NCBI RefSeq assembly: GCF_011064285.1
Contig: NZ_CP049331.1
Coordinates: 372,001 to 436,000 of the forward strand
DNA from: Vibrio ziniensis
GTDB lineage: Bacteria > Pseudomonadota > Gammaproteobacteria > Enterobacterales > Vibrionaceae
Reading direction: 5' to 3'
DNA: 64,000 nt
Shown here: positions 9,182 through 19,374 of the stretch, in pieces
How positions within the stretch are numbered: position 1 is the stretch's first letter
Layout of the letters: the number at the start of each line of letters is the position of its first letter
The notes under the pieces: generated by a model
The model's input: the letters and a program-made list of their open reading frames with translations, nothing else
Told to the model about the DNA's origin: nothing
The model's database searches: none
Made by a program: the position numbers and the translations under genes

Positions 9182-12043
9182 TTAAAGCGCAGCAATGGTT
9201 GCTTTCTGCTCTTCTAGCTTCGCTAGAGTATCTTTGTAACCATCAAGCTTTTCACGCTCTTTAGCAATAACTTGCTCAGGTGCTTTAGCAACGAAACCTT
9301 CGTTACCTAGCTTACCTTCGATACGTTTGATTTCGCCTTCAGTTTTCGCCACTTCTTTCTCTAGACGAGCCAGTTCTGCATCTTTATCGATTAGACCAGC
9401 CATAGGGATCATCAGCTCAGATTTCGCTACCAGTGCTGTTGCACATGCTGGCGTTGCTTCACCTGCTGCAAGCACGCGAACGCTTTCCAGTTTCGCTAGA
9501 GAAACCAGTACTTGTTTGTTCGCTTCAAGACGCGCAGCATCTTGCTCGCTTGCCGCCTTCAGCATCACTTCAAGTGGTTTACCTGGGTTGATGTCGTACT
9601 CTGCGCGCAGGTTACGAATCGCCGTAATAAAGCTTTTTACCCATTCGATGTCGTCTAGCGCTTCTTGGTTGAAGTTAGCAGCATCGTACTGAGGTAGAGC
9701 CTGTAGCATGATAGTGTCGCCTTCAACACCATCGACTAGTGGCTTGATGCTTTGCCAGATAGTTTCAGTGATGTACGGCAATACTGGGTGAGCAAGACGT
9801 AGTGTCTTCTCTAGTACTGTGATTAGCGTGCGACGTGTTGCGCGTTGCTGCGCTTCAGTGCCTTTCCACAATACAGGTTTCGTTAGCTCTAGGTACCAGT
9901 CACAGAATTGGTTCCAGATGAATTCGTACAGCGTGTTTGCTGCCATATCCAAACGGTAGTTGTCGATATGCTCGTTGAACGCTTTCGCAGCGAGTTCAAA
10001 CTGAGATTCGATCCACTTATCCGCTAGAGAGTATTCAAGCTCTGCACCGGCTGCGAAGCCACAGTCTTGTTCTTCTGTATTCATCATTACGTAACGGCTA
10101 GCGTTCCATAGTTTGTTACAGAAGTTACGGTAACCTTCAAGACGCTTCATATCCCAGTTGATATCGCGACCTGTAGAAGCCATTGCTGCTAGGGTAAAGC
10201 GTAGTGCGTCAGTACCGTATGGTTCGATACCGTTTTCAAAAGTTTTACGTGTGTTTTTCTCGATCTTCGCAGCAAGTTGCGGCTGCATCATGTTACCAGT
10301 ACGCTTAGTTACTAGTGACTCAAGATCAATACCATCGATCATATCGATAGGGTCAAGCACGTTACCTTTCGATTTCGACATCTTGTCGCCGTTTTCGTCA
10401 CGGATAAGACCAGTCACGTAAACGGTTTTGAATGGTACTTGTGGTTTGCCGTCTTCATCTTTGATGAAGTGCATGGTCATCATGATCATACGAGCAACCC
10501 AGAAGAAGATGATGTCAAAACCAGTCACCAATACTTCTGATGGGTGGAATACTTTCAGTGCATCTGTTTTCTCTGGCCAGCCAAGTGTGCCGAATGTCCA
10601 AAGCGCAGAAGAGAACCAAGTATCCAGAACGTCTTCGTCTTGGTTAAGTGCTACATCAGCAGCAATGTTGTTGTCCGCACGAACTTCTTCTTCAGTACGG
10701 CCTACGTATACATTGCCTTGTGCATCATACCAAGCCGGAATACGGTGACCCCACCAAAGCTGACGAGAGATACACCAGTCTTGAATGTCACGCATCCAAG
10801 AGAAGTACATGTTTTCGTATTGCTTAGGTACGAATTGAATATCGCCGTTTTCAACCGCTTCAACAGCTGGCTTGGCAAGAATAGCTGCGCGCACATACCA
10901 TTGGTCAGTTAGCATTGGCTCGATAACTACGCCACCACGGTCACCGTAAGGAACGGTTAGATCGTGATCTTTAATTTCTTCTAAAAGACCAAGTTGTTCA
11001 AATTCTGCAACGATCGCTTTACGCGCAGCAAAACGTTCAACACCTTGGTATTTTGCAGGAATGTCAGTTCCGTATGCAGTGCTCGCTTCACCGTTAGAGT
11101 TGAATACTTCTGCTGCGTCACGGATGTTCGCATCAAAAGTGAATATGTTGATCATTGGTAGCTGGTGGCGCTTACCCACTTCATAGTCGTTGAAGTCGTG
11201 CGCCGGTGTGATTTTCACACAGCCAGTACCTTTTTCCATATCAGCGTGTTCGTCACCCAAAATAGGGATACGACGACCCACGATAGGAAGGATGATTTCT
11301 TTACCGATAAGATCTTTATAACGAGGATCTTCTGGGTTAACGGCAACACCTGTATCACCAAGCATGGTTTCAGGACGAGTAGTTGCAACAACGATGTAGT
11401 CTTTACCGTCAGCAGTTTTAACACCATCAGCTAGAGGGTAGCGGAAGTGCCACATGTTGCCTTTAACGTCTTTGTTTTCAACTTCAAGATCAGAGATTGC
11501 TGTGTGCAGCTTTGGATCCCAGTTAACCAAACGCTTACCACGGTAGATAAGGTCATCTTTGTATAGACGAACGAATACTTCCTGAACCGCTTTGTAGAAG
11601 CCGTCATCCATAGTGAAACGTTCACGATCCCAGTCAACAGATGCACCTAAGCGACGAAGCTGTTTAGTGATTGTGCCACCAGACTCGTTTTTCCATTCCC
11701 AAATTTTATCGATGAATGCGTCACGGCCGTAATCGTGCTTAGTTTTGTCTTCTTCTGCTGCGATCTTACGCTCAACAACCATTTGAGTTGCAATACCAGC
11801 GTGGTCAGTACCCACTTGCCAAAGGGTGTTTTTGCCCTTCATGCGTTGGCAACGAATCAAGGTATCCATAATGGTATCTTGGAATGCGTGACCCATGTGA
11901 AGGCTACCAGTGACGTTCGGTGGCGGGATCATGATGCTGTATGCGTCTTTTGATGTGTCACCGTGAGGCTTAAAGTAGCCTTTTTCTTCCCAAGTCTTAT
12001 ACAGATCTTGTTCGATTGATGTTGGGTTGTATGTCTTTTCCAT
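9182..12043 (-). CDS. valS: Valyl-tRNA synthetase
   Basis: 953 aa class Ia synthetase charging tRNA-Val, about the E. coli length (951). HMGH at 49-52 is the HIGH motif; KMSKS is intact near residue 555 (DKMSKSKGN). The large editing domain lies between them; an anticodon-binding domain and a C-terminal coiled-coil (charged helices in the last ~65 residues, typical of bacterial ValRS) follow. Lies downstream of holC, separated by 127 bp with small hairpins (for example 12103-12130) but no U-tract terminator, so readthrough from holC is possible. Confidence 0.98.
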   Translation of the reverse strand: MEKTYNPTSIEQDLYKTWEEKGYFKPHGDTSKDAYSIMIPPPNVTGSLHMGHAFQDTIMDTLIRCQRMKGKNTLWQVGTDHAGIATQMVVERKIAAEEDKTKHDYGRDAFIDKIWEWKNESGGTITKQLRRLGASVDWDRERFTMDDGFYKAVQEVFVRLYKDDLIYRGKRLVNWDPKLHTAISDLEVENKDVKGNMWHFRYPLADGVKTADGKDYIVVATTRPETMLGDTGVAVNPEDPRYKDLIGKEIILPIVGRRIPILGDEHADMEKGTGCVKITPAHDFNDYEVGKRHQLPMINIFTFDANIRDAAEVFNSNGEASTAYGTDIPAKYQGVERFAARKAIVAEFEQLGLLEEIKDHDLTVPYGDRGGVVIEPMLTDQWYVRAAILAKPAVEAVENGDIQFVPKQYENMYFSWMRDIQDWCISRQLWWGHRIPAWYDAQGNVYVGRTEEEVRADNNIAADVALNQDEDVLDTWFSSALWTFGTLGWPEKTDALKVFHPSEVLVTGFDIIFFWVARMIMMTMHFIKDEDGKPQVPFKTVYVTGLIRDENGDKMSKSKGNVLDPIDMIDGIDLESLVTKRTGNMMQPQLAAKIEKNTRKTFENGIEPYGTDALRFTLAAMASTGRDINWDMKRLEGYRNFCNKLWNASRYVMMNTEEQDCGFAAGAELEYSLADKWIESQFELAAKAFNEHIDNYRLDMAANTLYEFIWNQFCDWYLELTKPVLWKGTEAQQRATRRTLITVLEKTLRLAHPVLPYITETIWQSIKPLVDGVEGDTIMLQALPQYDAANFNQEALDDIEWVKSFITAIRNLRAEYDINPGKPLEVMLKAASEQDAARLEANKQVLVSLAKLESVRVLAAGEATPACATALVAKSELMIPMAGLIDKDAELARLEKEVAKTEGEIKRIEGKLGNEGFVAKAPEQVIAKEREKLDGYKDTLAKLEEQKATIAAL

Positions 12044-12170
12044 AGTGCTCTTAAATGGATACTTGATGGTTAATTTAAGTTCTATATTTGGGTAAATCGC
12101 TATAAGTGAGTTCTCTTGAGTAAGAGAGCTTAACTATAAGGATGAACCTTTATATGTTATCCCTTTAGGT

Positions 12171-12620
12171 TTAGGGATACTGGATTTCAATTGTCTGCAA
12201 TTGATAGCCAGCTTGGCGGTACAATTTATAACGTTCACGCGCCAATTGTTTTGCTTTTTCTTCGCAGGGGACGAAGTCTACCACCTCTGTGAAGGCGTTC
12301 GCAAAGGTTGTATGATTATCGGCCAAATTTATTACCAGTTGGCGGTTCCAAGAAGGTTTCACACGTACATGACCAATCTCTATGTGAGTGCCGTATTTCG
12401 GACCTTCTCCCACTAGATTATGAGCAACAAAATCACTCGCTTCCACTTGCCAAAAACATTCCGCAACTCTCTCTGCATGAGCTTTATCATTACATTGCAA
12501 GTACACCTTAGCTCCCTGACGGGTAAAGTGTTGGCAGAGATAAACCACATAATCATTGAACCCTTGCTCAGAGCTCTGTTGGCTATCTTCTTTAACAATG
12601 TAGAACGTTGCTGTAGACAT
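12171..12620 (-). CDS. holC: DNA polymerase III chi subunit
   Basis: 149 aa (E. coli chi 147). Chi links the clamp loader, via psi, to SSB on the lagging strand. Start chosen at ATG 12620 (MSTATFYIV), matching the family N-terminus; an upstream extension of the frame runs back into the pepA terminator and is not credible. The C-terminal LARERYKLYRQAGYQL helix is typical of chi. Position between pepA and valS is the conserved gammaproteobacterial order. A strong hairpin terminator sits 29 bp before the start, implying partial termination or a promoter within the short gap. Confidence 0.93.
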   Translation of the reverse strand: MSTATFYIVKEDSQQSSEQGFNDYVVYLCQHFTRQGAKVYLQCNDKAHAERVAECFWQVEASDFVAHNLVGEGPKYGTHIEIGHVRVKPSWNRQLVINLADNHTTFANAFTEVVDFVPCEEKAKQLARERYKLYRQAGYQLQTIEIQYP

Positions 12621-12647
12621 AGTGCTTATATTTAGAACCGTATTACT

Positions 12648-12673
12648 AAAAAAGGGCCTTACGGCCCTTTTTA
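12648..12673 (-). terminator. Terminator-like hairpin between pepA and holC
   Basis: AAAAAGGGCC-TTAC-GGCCCTTTTT, with T-tract on both strands. It would stop pepA transcripts before the codirectional holC, or act as an attenuator between them. Confidence 0.75.
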
Positions 12674-12683
12674 TCAATGAGGA

Positions 12684-14192
12684 TTATTCCTCGGTCTCTT
12701 GGCCACTGCGGTTTAGCAAGAATTGGACAAGCATTGAGACCGGACGACCTGTAGAACCTTTCGCTGCGCCAGACTTCCAAGCAGTACCTGCGATATCTAG
12801 GTGTGCCCAGTTGTATTTCTTCGCGAACTTAGACAGGAAACAGCCAGCTGTAATTGCGCCACCCGGACGACCACCGATATTTGCCATATCCGCAAATGGG
12901 CTCTTTAGCTGTTCATGGTATTCGTCAGCCATTGGAAGACGCCATGCACGGTCACTTGCTTGCTCTGAAGCATTCACAAGTTCGTGAGCTAGAGGGTTGT
13001 GGTTAGATACCACGCCACTGATGTGGTGACCAAGGGCGATAACACACGCGCCAGTGAGTGTTGCTACATCGACAACACAGTCTGGTTCGAAGCGCTCCAC
13101 ATAAGTGAGTGCATCACAAAGCACCAAACGGCCTTCAGCGTCGGTGTTCAGTACTTCAACGGTTTGACCCGACATCGTCGTTAAGATATCACCTGGACGG
13201 TAAGCATTGCTACCAGGCATGTTTTCACAACCAGCAAGAACACCAATGACGTTTAGGGGGAGGTTCAGTTTCGCTAATGCTTTCATGGTACCGAATACAG
13301 AAGCTGCGCCACACATGTCGTACTTCATCTCATCCATGCCTTCGCCTGGTTTAAGAGAAATACCGCCTGAATCGAATGTTAGGCCTTTACCCACAAGAAC
13401 GATTGGTTTCGCTTCTGCATCAGGGTTGCCCTTGTACTCAATGATGGACATCATTGATTCATTTTTCGAACCACGGCCAACGGCTAGGTATGAACTCATA
13501 CCCAGTTTTTCCATCTCTTCTTCACCGATGATTTTTGTTGTCACCGTTTCGTAATCGTCAGCAAGACGACGAGCTTGAGAAGCCAAGTAAGCTGGATTAG
13601 CTACGTTTGGCGGCATGTTGCCCAAATCTTTACATGCTTTCACACCTGACGAAATCGCTAAACCGTGTGCAATTGCGCGTTCACCTAGGCTTAGTTCACG
13701 ACGAGTTGGTACGTTAAATACCAATTTACGCAGTGGACGGCGAGTTTCTGGTTTGATCGTCTTGAATTGGTCAAAGGTATATAAGCCATCTTTGGTTGCT
13801 TCAACAGCTTGACGAACTTTCCAGTAAGTATCACGACCTTTTACGTGCAATTCAGTCAAAAAGCACACAGCTTCCATTGAACCTGTCTCGTTCAAAGTAC
13901 TGATGGTTTTTTGGATAATTTCTTTGTATTGTCGCTCACCTAGTTCGCGCTCTTTACCGCAACCAACGAGTAATACGCGCTCAGAAAGTACTCCTGGTAC
14001 TTGATGCAGAAGTAGCATCTGACCTGGTTTACCTTCTAGGTCACCACGGCGAAGCAGTGAACTAATATAGCCGTCGCTGATTTTATCTAGCTGTTCTGCG
14101 ACTGGAGAAAGGCGACGTGGTTCGAATACCCCAACAACAATACATGCACTGCGTTGTTTTTCAGGGCTACCACTTTTAACACTGAACTCCAT
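12684..14192 (-). CDS. pepA: Leucyl aminopeptidase PepA
   Basis: 502 aa M17 dinuclear-metal aminopeptidase, same length as E. coli PepA (503). The M17 signature NTDAEGRL is present near residue 351, with metal ligands in KGLTFDSGG (Lys, Asp) and MKYDMCGA. In E. coli PepA also binds DNA, acting in cer/Xer plasmid resolution and carAB control; the N-terminal domain needed for that is present here. Divergent from lptF with a 190-bp shared upstream region, the arrangement usual in gammaproteobacteria. Confidence 0.97.
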   Translation of the reverse strand: MEFSVKSGSPEKQRSACIVVGVFEPRRLSPVAEQLDKISDGYISSLLRRGDLEGKPGQMLLLHQVPGVLSERVLLVGCGKERELGERQYKEIIQKTISTLNETGSMEAVCFLTELHVKGRDTYWKVRQAVEATKDGLYTFDQFKTIKPETRRPLRKLVFNVPTRRELSLGERAIAHGLAISSGVKACKDLGNMPPNVANPAYLASQARRLADDYETVTTKIIGEEEMEKLGMSSYLAVGRGSKNESMMSIIEYKGNPDAEAKPIVLVGKGLTFDSGGISLKPGEGMDEMKYDMCGAASVFGTMKALAKLNLPLNVIGVLAGCENMPGSNAYRPGDILTTMSGQTVEVLNTDAEGRLVLCDALTYVERFEPDCVVDVATLTGACVIALGHHISGVVSNHNPLAHELVNASEQASDRAWRLPMADEYHEQLKSPFADMANIGGRPGGAITAGCFLSKFAKKYNWAHLDIAGTAWKSGAAKGSTGRPVSMLVQFLLNRSGQETEE

Positions 14193-14383
14193 GCGTACTC
14201 CTACATATTGAAGACAAATAGAACTAAATGTTAGATAATGTATCTACACTTGCTTAATCCTTAACAGGATATCATCTCTTTTAAGTGTACTAACAGTTAG
14301 TCAAAAATTAAAAAAATAAAAGATTCAACGAGAAATTATAGTGATTCCATCAAAAAAACAAGTTTTGTATAGGTAATTTCAGC

Positions 14384-15487
14384 GTGATTATTGTTAGATA
14401 TTTGATCCGCGAGACACTAAAAAGCCAATTTGCGATATTTTTCGTACTTTTTTTAGTGTTTTTAAGCCAAAAATTTATTCGTGTTTTGGCTGAAGCATCC
14501 GACGGTGAAATTCCAGCTCGAATGATTTTATCCATTGTTGGTTTAAATATGCCAGCAATGGGGTTATTAATGCTTCCTTTAAGTCTTTACATCGGGATTT
14601 TGCTTACTTTTGGGCGGCTATACGCTGAAAGTGAAATTACGGTAATGAATGCAACTGGTATCGGCAACAAGTTTCTGGTGCGCGCTGCCTTGTACTTAGC
14701 TCTTATTACCGCAAGTGTGGCAGCTTTTAATTCAATGTGGCTATCTCCGTGGAGTCAAGATAAAGAAGCCCAATTGATGGAACAGCTTGCGTCGGAAAAT
14801 AGTGTTGATTTATTGCAAAAAGGTCAGTTTCAACGTTCTCCTGACGGTTCATCTGTTGTTTTTATCGATAATATAGAAAACCGAAAGCTTTCAAATGTGT
14901 TTGTAGCACAATTAGCACCGCGTGATTCAATCCTGCCAAGTGTGATGTTTTCAAATTCAGGAAACGTGAAAGAGTTAAGTGATGGTCGACAAATGATCAG
15001 CATGTATGAAGGGACTCGTTATGAAGGCGTTCCCACTCGTGTTGATTATATGGTAACAAGATTTGACGAATATGAAGGGTTAATCGGCCAGCGCGAAGTG
15101 AAACAAAAAGGGCGTGATTGGGAGGCGATTCCGACTCTTGAATTAGTCAAAAATCCAGCTCGTAAAGCGAAAGCAGAGCTACAATGGCGCATTTCTCTTA
15201 TCGTCTGTATCCCATTGTTGACTATGCTGGTTGTGCCATTATCGGCAGTAAATCCACGCCAAGGGCGTTTTGCCAAGATGGGGCCTGCAATATTAATTTA
15301 CCTGACTTATTTTTTAGCTATCAGTGCAACGAAATCTGCAATCGAAGATGGCAGCATTCCTGCTATCGTGGGAATGTGGCCGATTAACGCAGCGCTGCTG
15401 GTAGCTGCTATTACGGCTAACGTTCTCGATAGTGTTGCTGTGAGAAGGTTGAAAGACAAATTTAAACAAAAGAAAAAGGTAGCTTAA
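14384..15487 (+). CDS. lptF: LPS export permease LptF
   Basis: 367 aa inner-membrane permease of the LptB2FG ABC exporter, which extracts LPS from the inner membrane and passes it to LptC/LptA. GTG start at 14384 (IIVRYLIRETLKSQ follows). Three N-terminal TM segments, a periplasmic beta-jellyroll (~130-265), then three C-terminal TM segments. Next to lptG with a 3-bp gap, so clearly an operon. A long AT-rich upstream region with pepA diverging. Confidence 0.96.
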   Translation: MIIVRYLIRETLKSQFAIFFVLFLVFLSQKFIRVLAEASDGEIPARMILSIVGLNMPAMGLLMLPLSLYIGILLTFGRLYAESEITVMNATGIGNKFLVRAALYLALITASVAAFNSMWLSPWSQDKEAQLMEQLASENSVDLLQKGQFQRSPDGSSVVFIDNIENRKLSNVFVAQLAPRDSILPSVMFSNSGNVKELSDGRQMISMYEGTRYEGVPTRVDYMVTRFDEYEGLIGQREVKQKGRDWEAIPTLELVKNPARKAKAELQWRISLIVCIPLLTMLVVPLSAVNPRQGRFAKMGPAILIYLTYFLAISATKSAIEDGSIPAIVGMWPINAALLVAAITANVLDSVAVRRLKDKFKQKKKVA

Positions 15488-15490
15488 GCC

Positions 15491-16561
15491 GTGTTTAAGA
15501 TTTTAGATTGGTATATAGGACGAACAATCATAGCCACGAGCACCTTAGTACTGGTTACTTTTGTGGGTTTGTCTGGAATCATTAAATACGTAGAGCAGTT
15601 ACGTAAAGTTGGAAGTGGTAGCTATGATTTGCTACAGGCATTACTTTTTGTATTACTCAGTGTTCCGCGTGATATTGAAATGTTTTTCCCTATGGCCGCA
15701 TTACTGGGCGCTCTTATTGGTTTAGGCGCATTGGCTGCAAGTTCTGAACTTGTGGTTATGCAAGCTGCTGGTTTTTCAAAGTTAGATATTGGTTTGTCAG
15801 TTTTAAAAACTGCGGTTCCTTTAATGATCATCGTGACTCTTTTGGGGGAGTGGGGAGCACCACAAGCACAAAAAATGGCTCGAGATTTGCGCTTATTTGC
15901 AACATCAGGGGGAAAAATTTTATCTGTTCGCACTGGTGTTTGGGCAAGAGATGCTAATGATTTTATTTTTATCGGGAAAGTAGAAGAAAATCGTCTTTAT
16001 GGTATGAATATGTGGCGCTTTGACGAAGATAAACATCTGCGCCAAGTGTTTTTAGCAAAGCAAGTCGATTATGTTGGTGAAAATGATTGGTTAATGAAAG
16101 ATGTTATCGTTACAGACATGAATGACGATATTGTGATTTCCAAGCAATCGCTTCCTGAATACCGTTGGAAAACCGCTTTGGCGCCGGACAAGTTAGCCGT
16201 TGTGACGGTAAAACCGGAAGAGCTAGCATTAAGTGGTCTTTATGATTATGTACATTATCTAAAAGCTTCTGAACAAGATGCATCCCGTTACGAGTTGGCG
16301 TTTTGGCGTAAAATTTCTCAACCATTTTCTATTGCTGTTATGATGTTGATGGCGCTCTCATTCATCTTTGGTCCGCTTCGTAGTGTGACGATGGGCGCGA
16401 GAATTCTATCTGGCGTAATCGCGGGCTTTACGTTTTACATCTCCAGTGAATTTTTTGGTCCTCTGAGTTTGGTTTATAGTATTCCACCAGTGTTTGGTGC
16501 AATCGCGCCAAGTTTGGTGTTCTTAACTATTGCACTCTTATTGTTAAGGCGAAAACTCTAA
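15491..16561 (+). CDS. lptG: LPS export permease LptG
   Basis: 356 aa, partner permease of LptF. GTG start 4 nt after the lptF stop, so translation is probably coupled. Same fold: TM segments near the N-terminus (ILDWYIGRTII opens the first), periplasmic domain ~130-260, three TM at the C-terminus. A perfect terminator follows, closing the lptFG operon. Confidence 0.96.
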   Translation: MFKILDWYIGRTIIATSTLVLVTFVGLSGIIKYVEQLRKVGSGSYDLLQALLFVLLSVPRDIEMFFPMAALLGALIGLGALAASSELVVMQAAGFSKLDIGLSVLKTAVPLMIIVTLLGEWGAPQAQKMARDLRLFATSGGKILSVRTGVWARDANDFIFIGKVEENRLYGMNMWRFDEDKHLRQVFLAKQVDYVGENDWLMKDVIVTDMNDDIVISKQSLPEYRWKTALAPDKLAVVTVKPEELALSGLYDYVHYLKASEQDASRYELAFWRKISQPFSIAVMMLMALSFIFGPLRSVTMGARILSGVIAGFTFYISSEFFGPLSLVYSIPPVFGAIAPSLVFLTIALLLLRRKL

Positions 16562-16563
16562 AT

Positions 16564-16591
16564 AAAAAGGAAGGCTTAGCCTTCCTTTTTT
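16564..16591. terminator. Bidirectional terminator after lptG
   Basis: AAAAAGGAAGGC-TTA-GCCTTCCTTTTT, between convergent lptG and the RDD gene. Confidence 0.9.
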
Positions 16592-16611
16592 GATCGTCAG
16601 TTGACTGTGTC

Positions 16612-17085
16612 CTAACGAACCTTGGGGAGTACAACCACTTCAGTTTTTGCCCACATATCTTGGAAACTGCGTTTTTGAGGATCAATCAGAACGGTCAAGT
16701 TGCCTAGGCCAAAACATGATGTAGTGAGCCGAATCAGAGCTTGAGTAACCGTAATTCTGTTTCCATCGGTACTTCGAACAATAATCTTCCACGCTCTCAT
16801 GCCGAGGGTTTGCCCAGCACGCGTCCAGAAATAGACGAAGAAATATATCCAAGCGAAAGCAAGGTAAAAAGTATAGACAGGGCTCCAAATAGGATGACCA
16901 GTTAACAGGTCACTAGCATCTTGATATGGTGAATAACTCATTAAGCCAGCAGCAACGAATGCTTCCATGATAGCCACGACGATTCCACCTGCAATCATCA
17001 GAATGGCCATCACGATTAATGAATCATAAATTAACGCGCCTAAACGGCGAAAAAAGCCAGCTGGTGGCAAAGTTGTTGTATTCAT
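16612..17085 (-). CDS. RDD family membrane protein
   Basis: 157 aa with three hydrophobic segments (about 20-45, 70-92, 125-140). The N-terminal FFRRLGALIYDSLI carries the Arg and Asp that define the RDD family. Function of most RDD proteins is unknown; some act in ion exchange. It usually lies near lptFG in vibrios. Start ATG at 17085 is preceded by a GGAAGACTC stretch. Confidence 0.85.
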   Translation of the reverse strand: MNTTTLPPAGFFRRLGALIYDSLIVMAILMIAGGIVVAIMEAFVAAGLMSYSPYQDASDLLTGHPIWSPVYTFYLAFAWIYFFVYFWTRAGQTLGMRAWKIIVRSTDGNRITVTQALIRLTTSCFGLGNLTVLIDPQKRSFQDMWAKTEVVVLPKVR

Positions 17086-17274
17086 AGCGAACGAGTCTTC
17101 CTAATTAGATGGCCGCAAGGATATAGGTTGCAATCAGAGCTGAAAAGAGAGCCAGTGCACAGGTTCAGGTTTTATGGCGAAATATTCAGCAAACGATTTT
17201 GTTTTCAATATATTGCTATTGCACCAGTTAGTTTCTTACGTATAATGCCAATCATCAAAGGCAATAGCCTAGAT

Positions 17275-17359
17275 GCCGGTATGGTGAAATTGGTATACAC
17301 GACGGATTCAAAATCCGTTGCCTTCGGGCGTGGCGGTTCAAGTCCGCCTACCGGTACCA
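17275..17359 (+). tRNA. tRNA-Leu(CAA)
   Basis: 85 nt including encoded CCA. Acceptor GCCGGTA/TACCGGT, D-arm GTGAAATTGGTATACAC, anticodon stem-loop ACGGATT-CAA-AATCCGT, a long variable arm as in class II tRNAs, and T-arm GGCGGTTCAAGTCCGCC. The anticodon CAA reads UUG. Its 3' half (from 17306) is the attachment site of the adjacent island, and the tRNA stays intact because the element supplies an identical 3' end. Confidence 0.97.
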
Positions 17360-17407
17360 TAATTCATACAACAAAGCCTCGACGTAAGTCGGGGCTTTGT
17401 TGTATCT
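17306..17407 (+). repeat. attL: tRNA-Leu 3' part plus terminator
   Basis: Begins in the anticodon stem (ATTCAAAATCCG...) and runs through the tRNA 3' end and the following terminator. It matches 51409-51509 with one missing base in the acceptor stem and a few substitutions between the CCA and the terminator stem. Confidence 0.9.
17367..17404 (+). terminator. Terminator of tRNA-Leu
   Basis: Long perfect stem TACAACAAAGCCTCGAC pairing with GTCGGGGCTTTGTTGTA (one G-T), loop GTAA. It lies immediately downstream of the tRNA and within the att repeat. Confidence 0.8.
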
Positions 17408-17759
17408 AGGCTAATCAAAAGCTTACCTCAGTTTTCCTTTTCTACTATCGCTCCTTTTCTCGCCCTAATAGACTCACTTTATCCGCCTTGAAAAATCTCC
17501 CATGGTCCATTCATGGTTCATCGCATGACGAATCTGTGCCCAAGGGAATCCTAGTAAATCCAACAAACTCCGGTGACTGCTAACTCGCAAGCTAGTATTA
17601 CCAAGGGTTGCGGGCTGGAAGAACCATGGTCGTACCATGGTGACTTTACGGTGCTATAGAAGTTATTGCGTTAGATAAGAGTTTATATACATAGAGCTTC
17701 ACTAAATGTATATGTATACATTAACATTTGTCATCGTTTTTATATCTCAGGGTTTTACT
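17408..17759. other. Island left-end spacer with short direct repeats
   Basis: No credible gene. Contains ACCATGGT twice (separated by CGT, near 17622-17640), and a palindromic TGTATA-TG-TATACA at 17707-17720, about 40 bp before the OLD-like gene. This could be an operator for that gene, perhaps bound by the convergent XRE protein. Confidence 0.45.
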
Positions 17760-19319
17760 ATGAAGTATGGAGAAAGTCACTTAGATAGAAATTTGCGTAA
17801 TTGGTTTACTAATGATTTTTCATGTGGGTTGTTACGCCAAGTTGTTCTGGCAGAGGGACGTTTAAGAGGACTTACACCATTTTCCTTGGACATTGACTTT
17901 CCCATAACTGCTGTCGCTGGAAAAAACGGGGCTGGAAAATCAACGTTATTAGCCATGATTTGTTGCGCATTCCACAATAGAAAAAATGGATTTTATCCTT
18001 CCAATAGGCGGCAGAACTACTACACATTTGCTGATTTTTTTATTCAACATATTGAGGATGTTCCACATTCAGGGATCAAAATCGATTATAAAATTGCCCA
18101 TGATAACTGGAGAAAAAGTAAAGAATGTCCGTCTGGAGTCGGAATCTTTTACCAAAATCGGAAGAAAAAACGTGGTGGAAAGTGGAATGACTATTCAGGA
18201 AGAGTAGATCGCAATGTAGTCTATATGGGAATTGAACGTATTGTTCCGCACGTTGAAAAAAGCCAGTCCAAAAGTTATGTAAGATCATTTGCTCAGGGAG
18301 AAGAACAAGGTTGGGAGTGTGAAGTAAGAGATGTAGTCGGAGGAATATTAGGAAAATGCTATGACGAATTTAAGTATGTTAGTCATTCAAAATATAGATT
18401 ACCTATTGTATCCGTAGCAGGCCATCGCTATTCAGGCTTTCATATGGGAGCCGGAGAAAACGCCCTTTTCGAGTTGTTTTCAACCATGCATGCTGTACCT
18501 AAAGGTTCTCTATTAGTAGTGGATGAGATAGAACTAGGTCTCCATGCAGAAGCTCAGTATAAGCTAATTAATGAACTAAAAGAGCTCTGTAAAAAGAGGA
18601 AACTACAAATTGTATGTACAACACATTCGAGAGAAGTTTTTTCATGTTTACCAAGTGACGCTAGAATTTTTTTAGAAAATATAAATGGGAAAACTATCGT
18701 TAGTCAGGGAATCTCACCAGATTTTGCATTTTCTAAAATGAATAATAGATATCTAGTAGAGCTAAATATCCTAGTAGAGGACGATGTAGCAAAAACATTA
18801 TTGCTTTCAGCATTCCCACGAAATTTGCGTTCAAGATTATCTATAGAAGTTATTGGTTCTGCTGCAGCACTATCTAGACAACTCGCTTCAGAGTTTATTC
18901 GAGAGAATAAATCAAACATATTTGTAGTATTCGATGGCGACCAGAGAAAGCTTGAGAAGAATAATGTCGAACATGCATACAAAATGTCTGAAACTTCTTG
19001 CGAAATTCAATTTTCAGAATGGGCTAAGGAACATATGAGTTATTTGCCGGGGGAATCTTGGCCAGAGAAGTGGATTGTTGAAACGGCCATTAAGAAAGAA
19101 GATCCATTAGCAGCACTACTAGGTACTGACACTGACGAGTTGTTGGATATTTGTCACAAAGGACTGCAATCTGGTAAACATAGAGAATTTTTCACGATAG
19201 GAAACGAGTTGGGCTTATCTAGGGAAGAGACAATGCAGCGTTTTTGTCTACATTTATCTCAGTCATTCCCAGAAGAGTTTGACCAGCTCAGGGATACTAT
19301 TAGGCAGAGACTCCTTTAG
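17760..19319 (+). CDS. OLD-like protein: ABC-type ATPase fused to TOPRIM domain
   Basis: 519 aa from the ATG at 17760 (CAGGG 8 nt upstream; an in-frame ATG at 17706 lacks an SD). ATPase part: Walker A AGKNGAGKST at 53-62, ABC-like signature HMGAGE near 230, Walker B LLVVDEIELGLH near 251-262, switch His in CTTHS near 289. TOPRIM part: acidic VEDD near 340 and the DxD motif VVFDGD near 389-394. This is the layout of OLD-family (overcoming lysogenization defect) nucleases, several of which are anti-phage effectors (for example Gabija GajA and PARIS). No helicase partner is adjacent; the only close gene is the convergent XRE protein. AT-rich, placed right at attL. Defence role is inferred. Confidence 0.75.
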   Translation: MKYGESHLDRNLRNWFTNDFSCGLLRQVVLAEGRLRGLTPFSLDIDFPITAVAGKNGAGKSTLLAMICCAFHNRKNGFYPSNRRQNYYTFADFFIQHIEDVPHSGIKIDYKIAHDNWRKSKECPSGVGIFYQNRKKKRGGKWNDYSGRVDRNVVYMGIERIVPHVEKSQSKSYVRSFAQGEEQGWECEVRDVVGGILGKCYDEFKYVSHSKYRLPIVSVAGHRYSGFHMGAGENALFELFSTMHAVPKGSLLVVDEIELGLHAEAQYKLINELKELCKKRKLQIVCTTHSREVFSCLPSDARIFLENINGKTIVSQGISPDFAFSKMNNRYLVELNILVEDDVAKTLLLSAFPRNLRSRLSIEVIGSAAALSRQLASEFIRENKSNIFVVFDGDQRKLEKNNVEHAYKMSETSCEIQFSEWAKEHMSYLPGESWPEKWIVETAIKKEDPLAALLGTDTDELLDICHKGLQSGKHREFFTIGNELGLSREETMQRFCLHLSQSFPEEFDQLRDTIRQRLL

Positions 19320-19374
19320 ATGAATGAAGTAACCATAAGCACGAAATATCTATTGTGCCTATGGTTGCCTATTT

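Noticed and set aside
17706..17759. Upstream extension of the OLD-like gene (ATG at 17706)
   Set aside because: No SD, overlaps the operator-like palindrome, adds a hydrophobic stretch not seen in the family; ATG 17760 is preferred.
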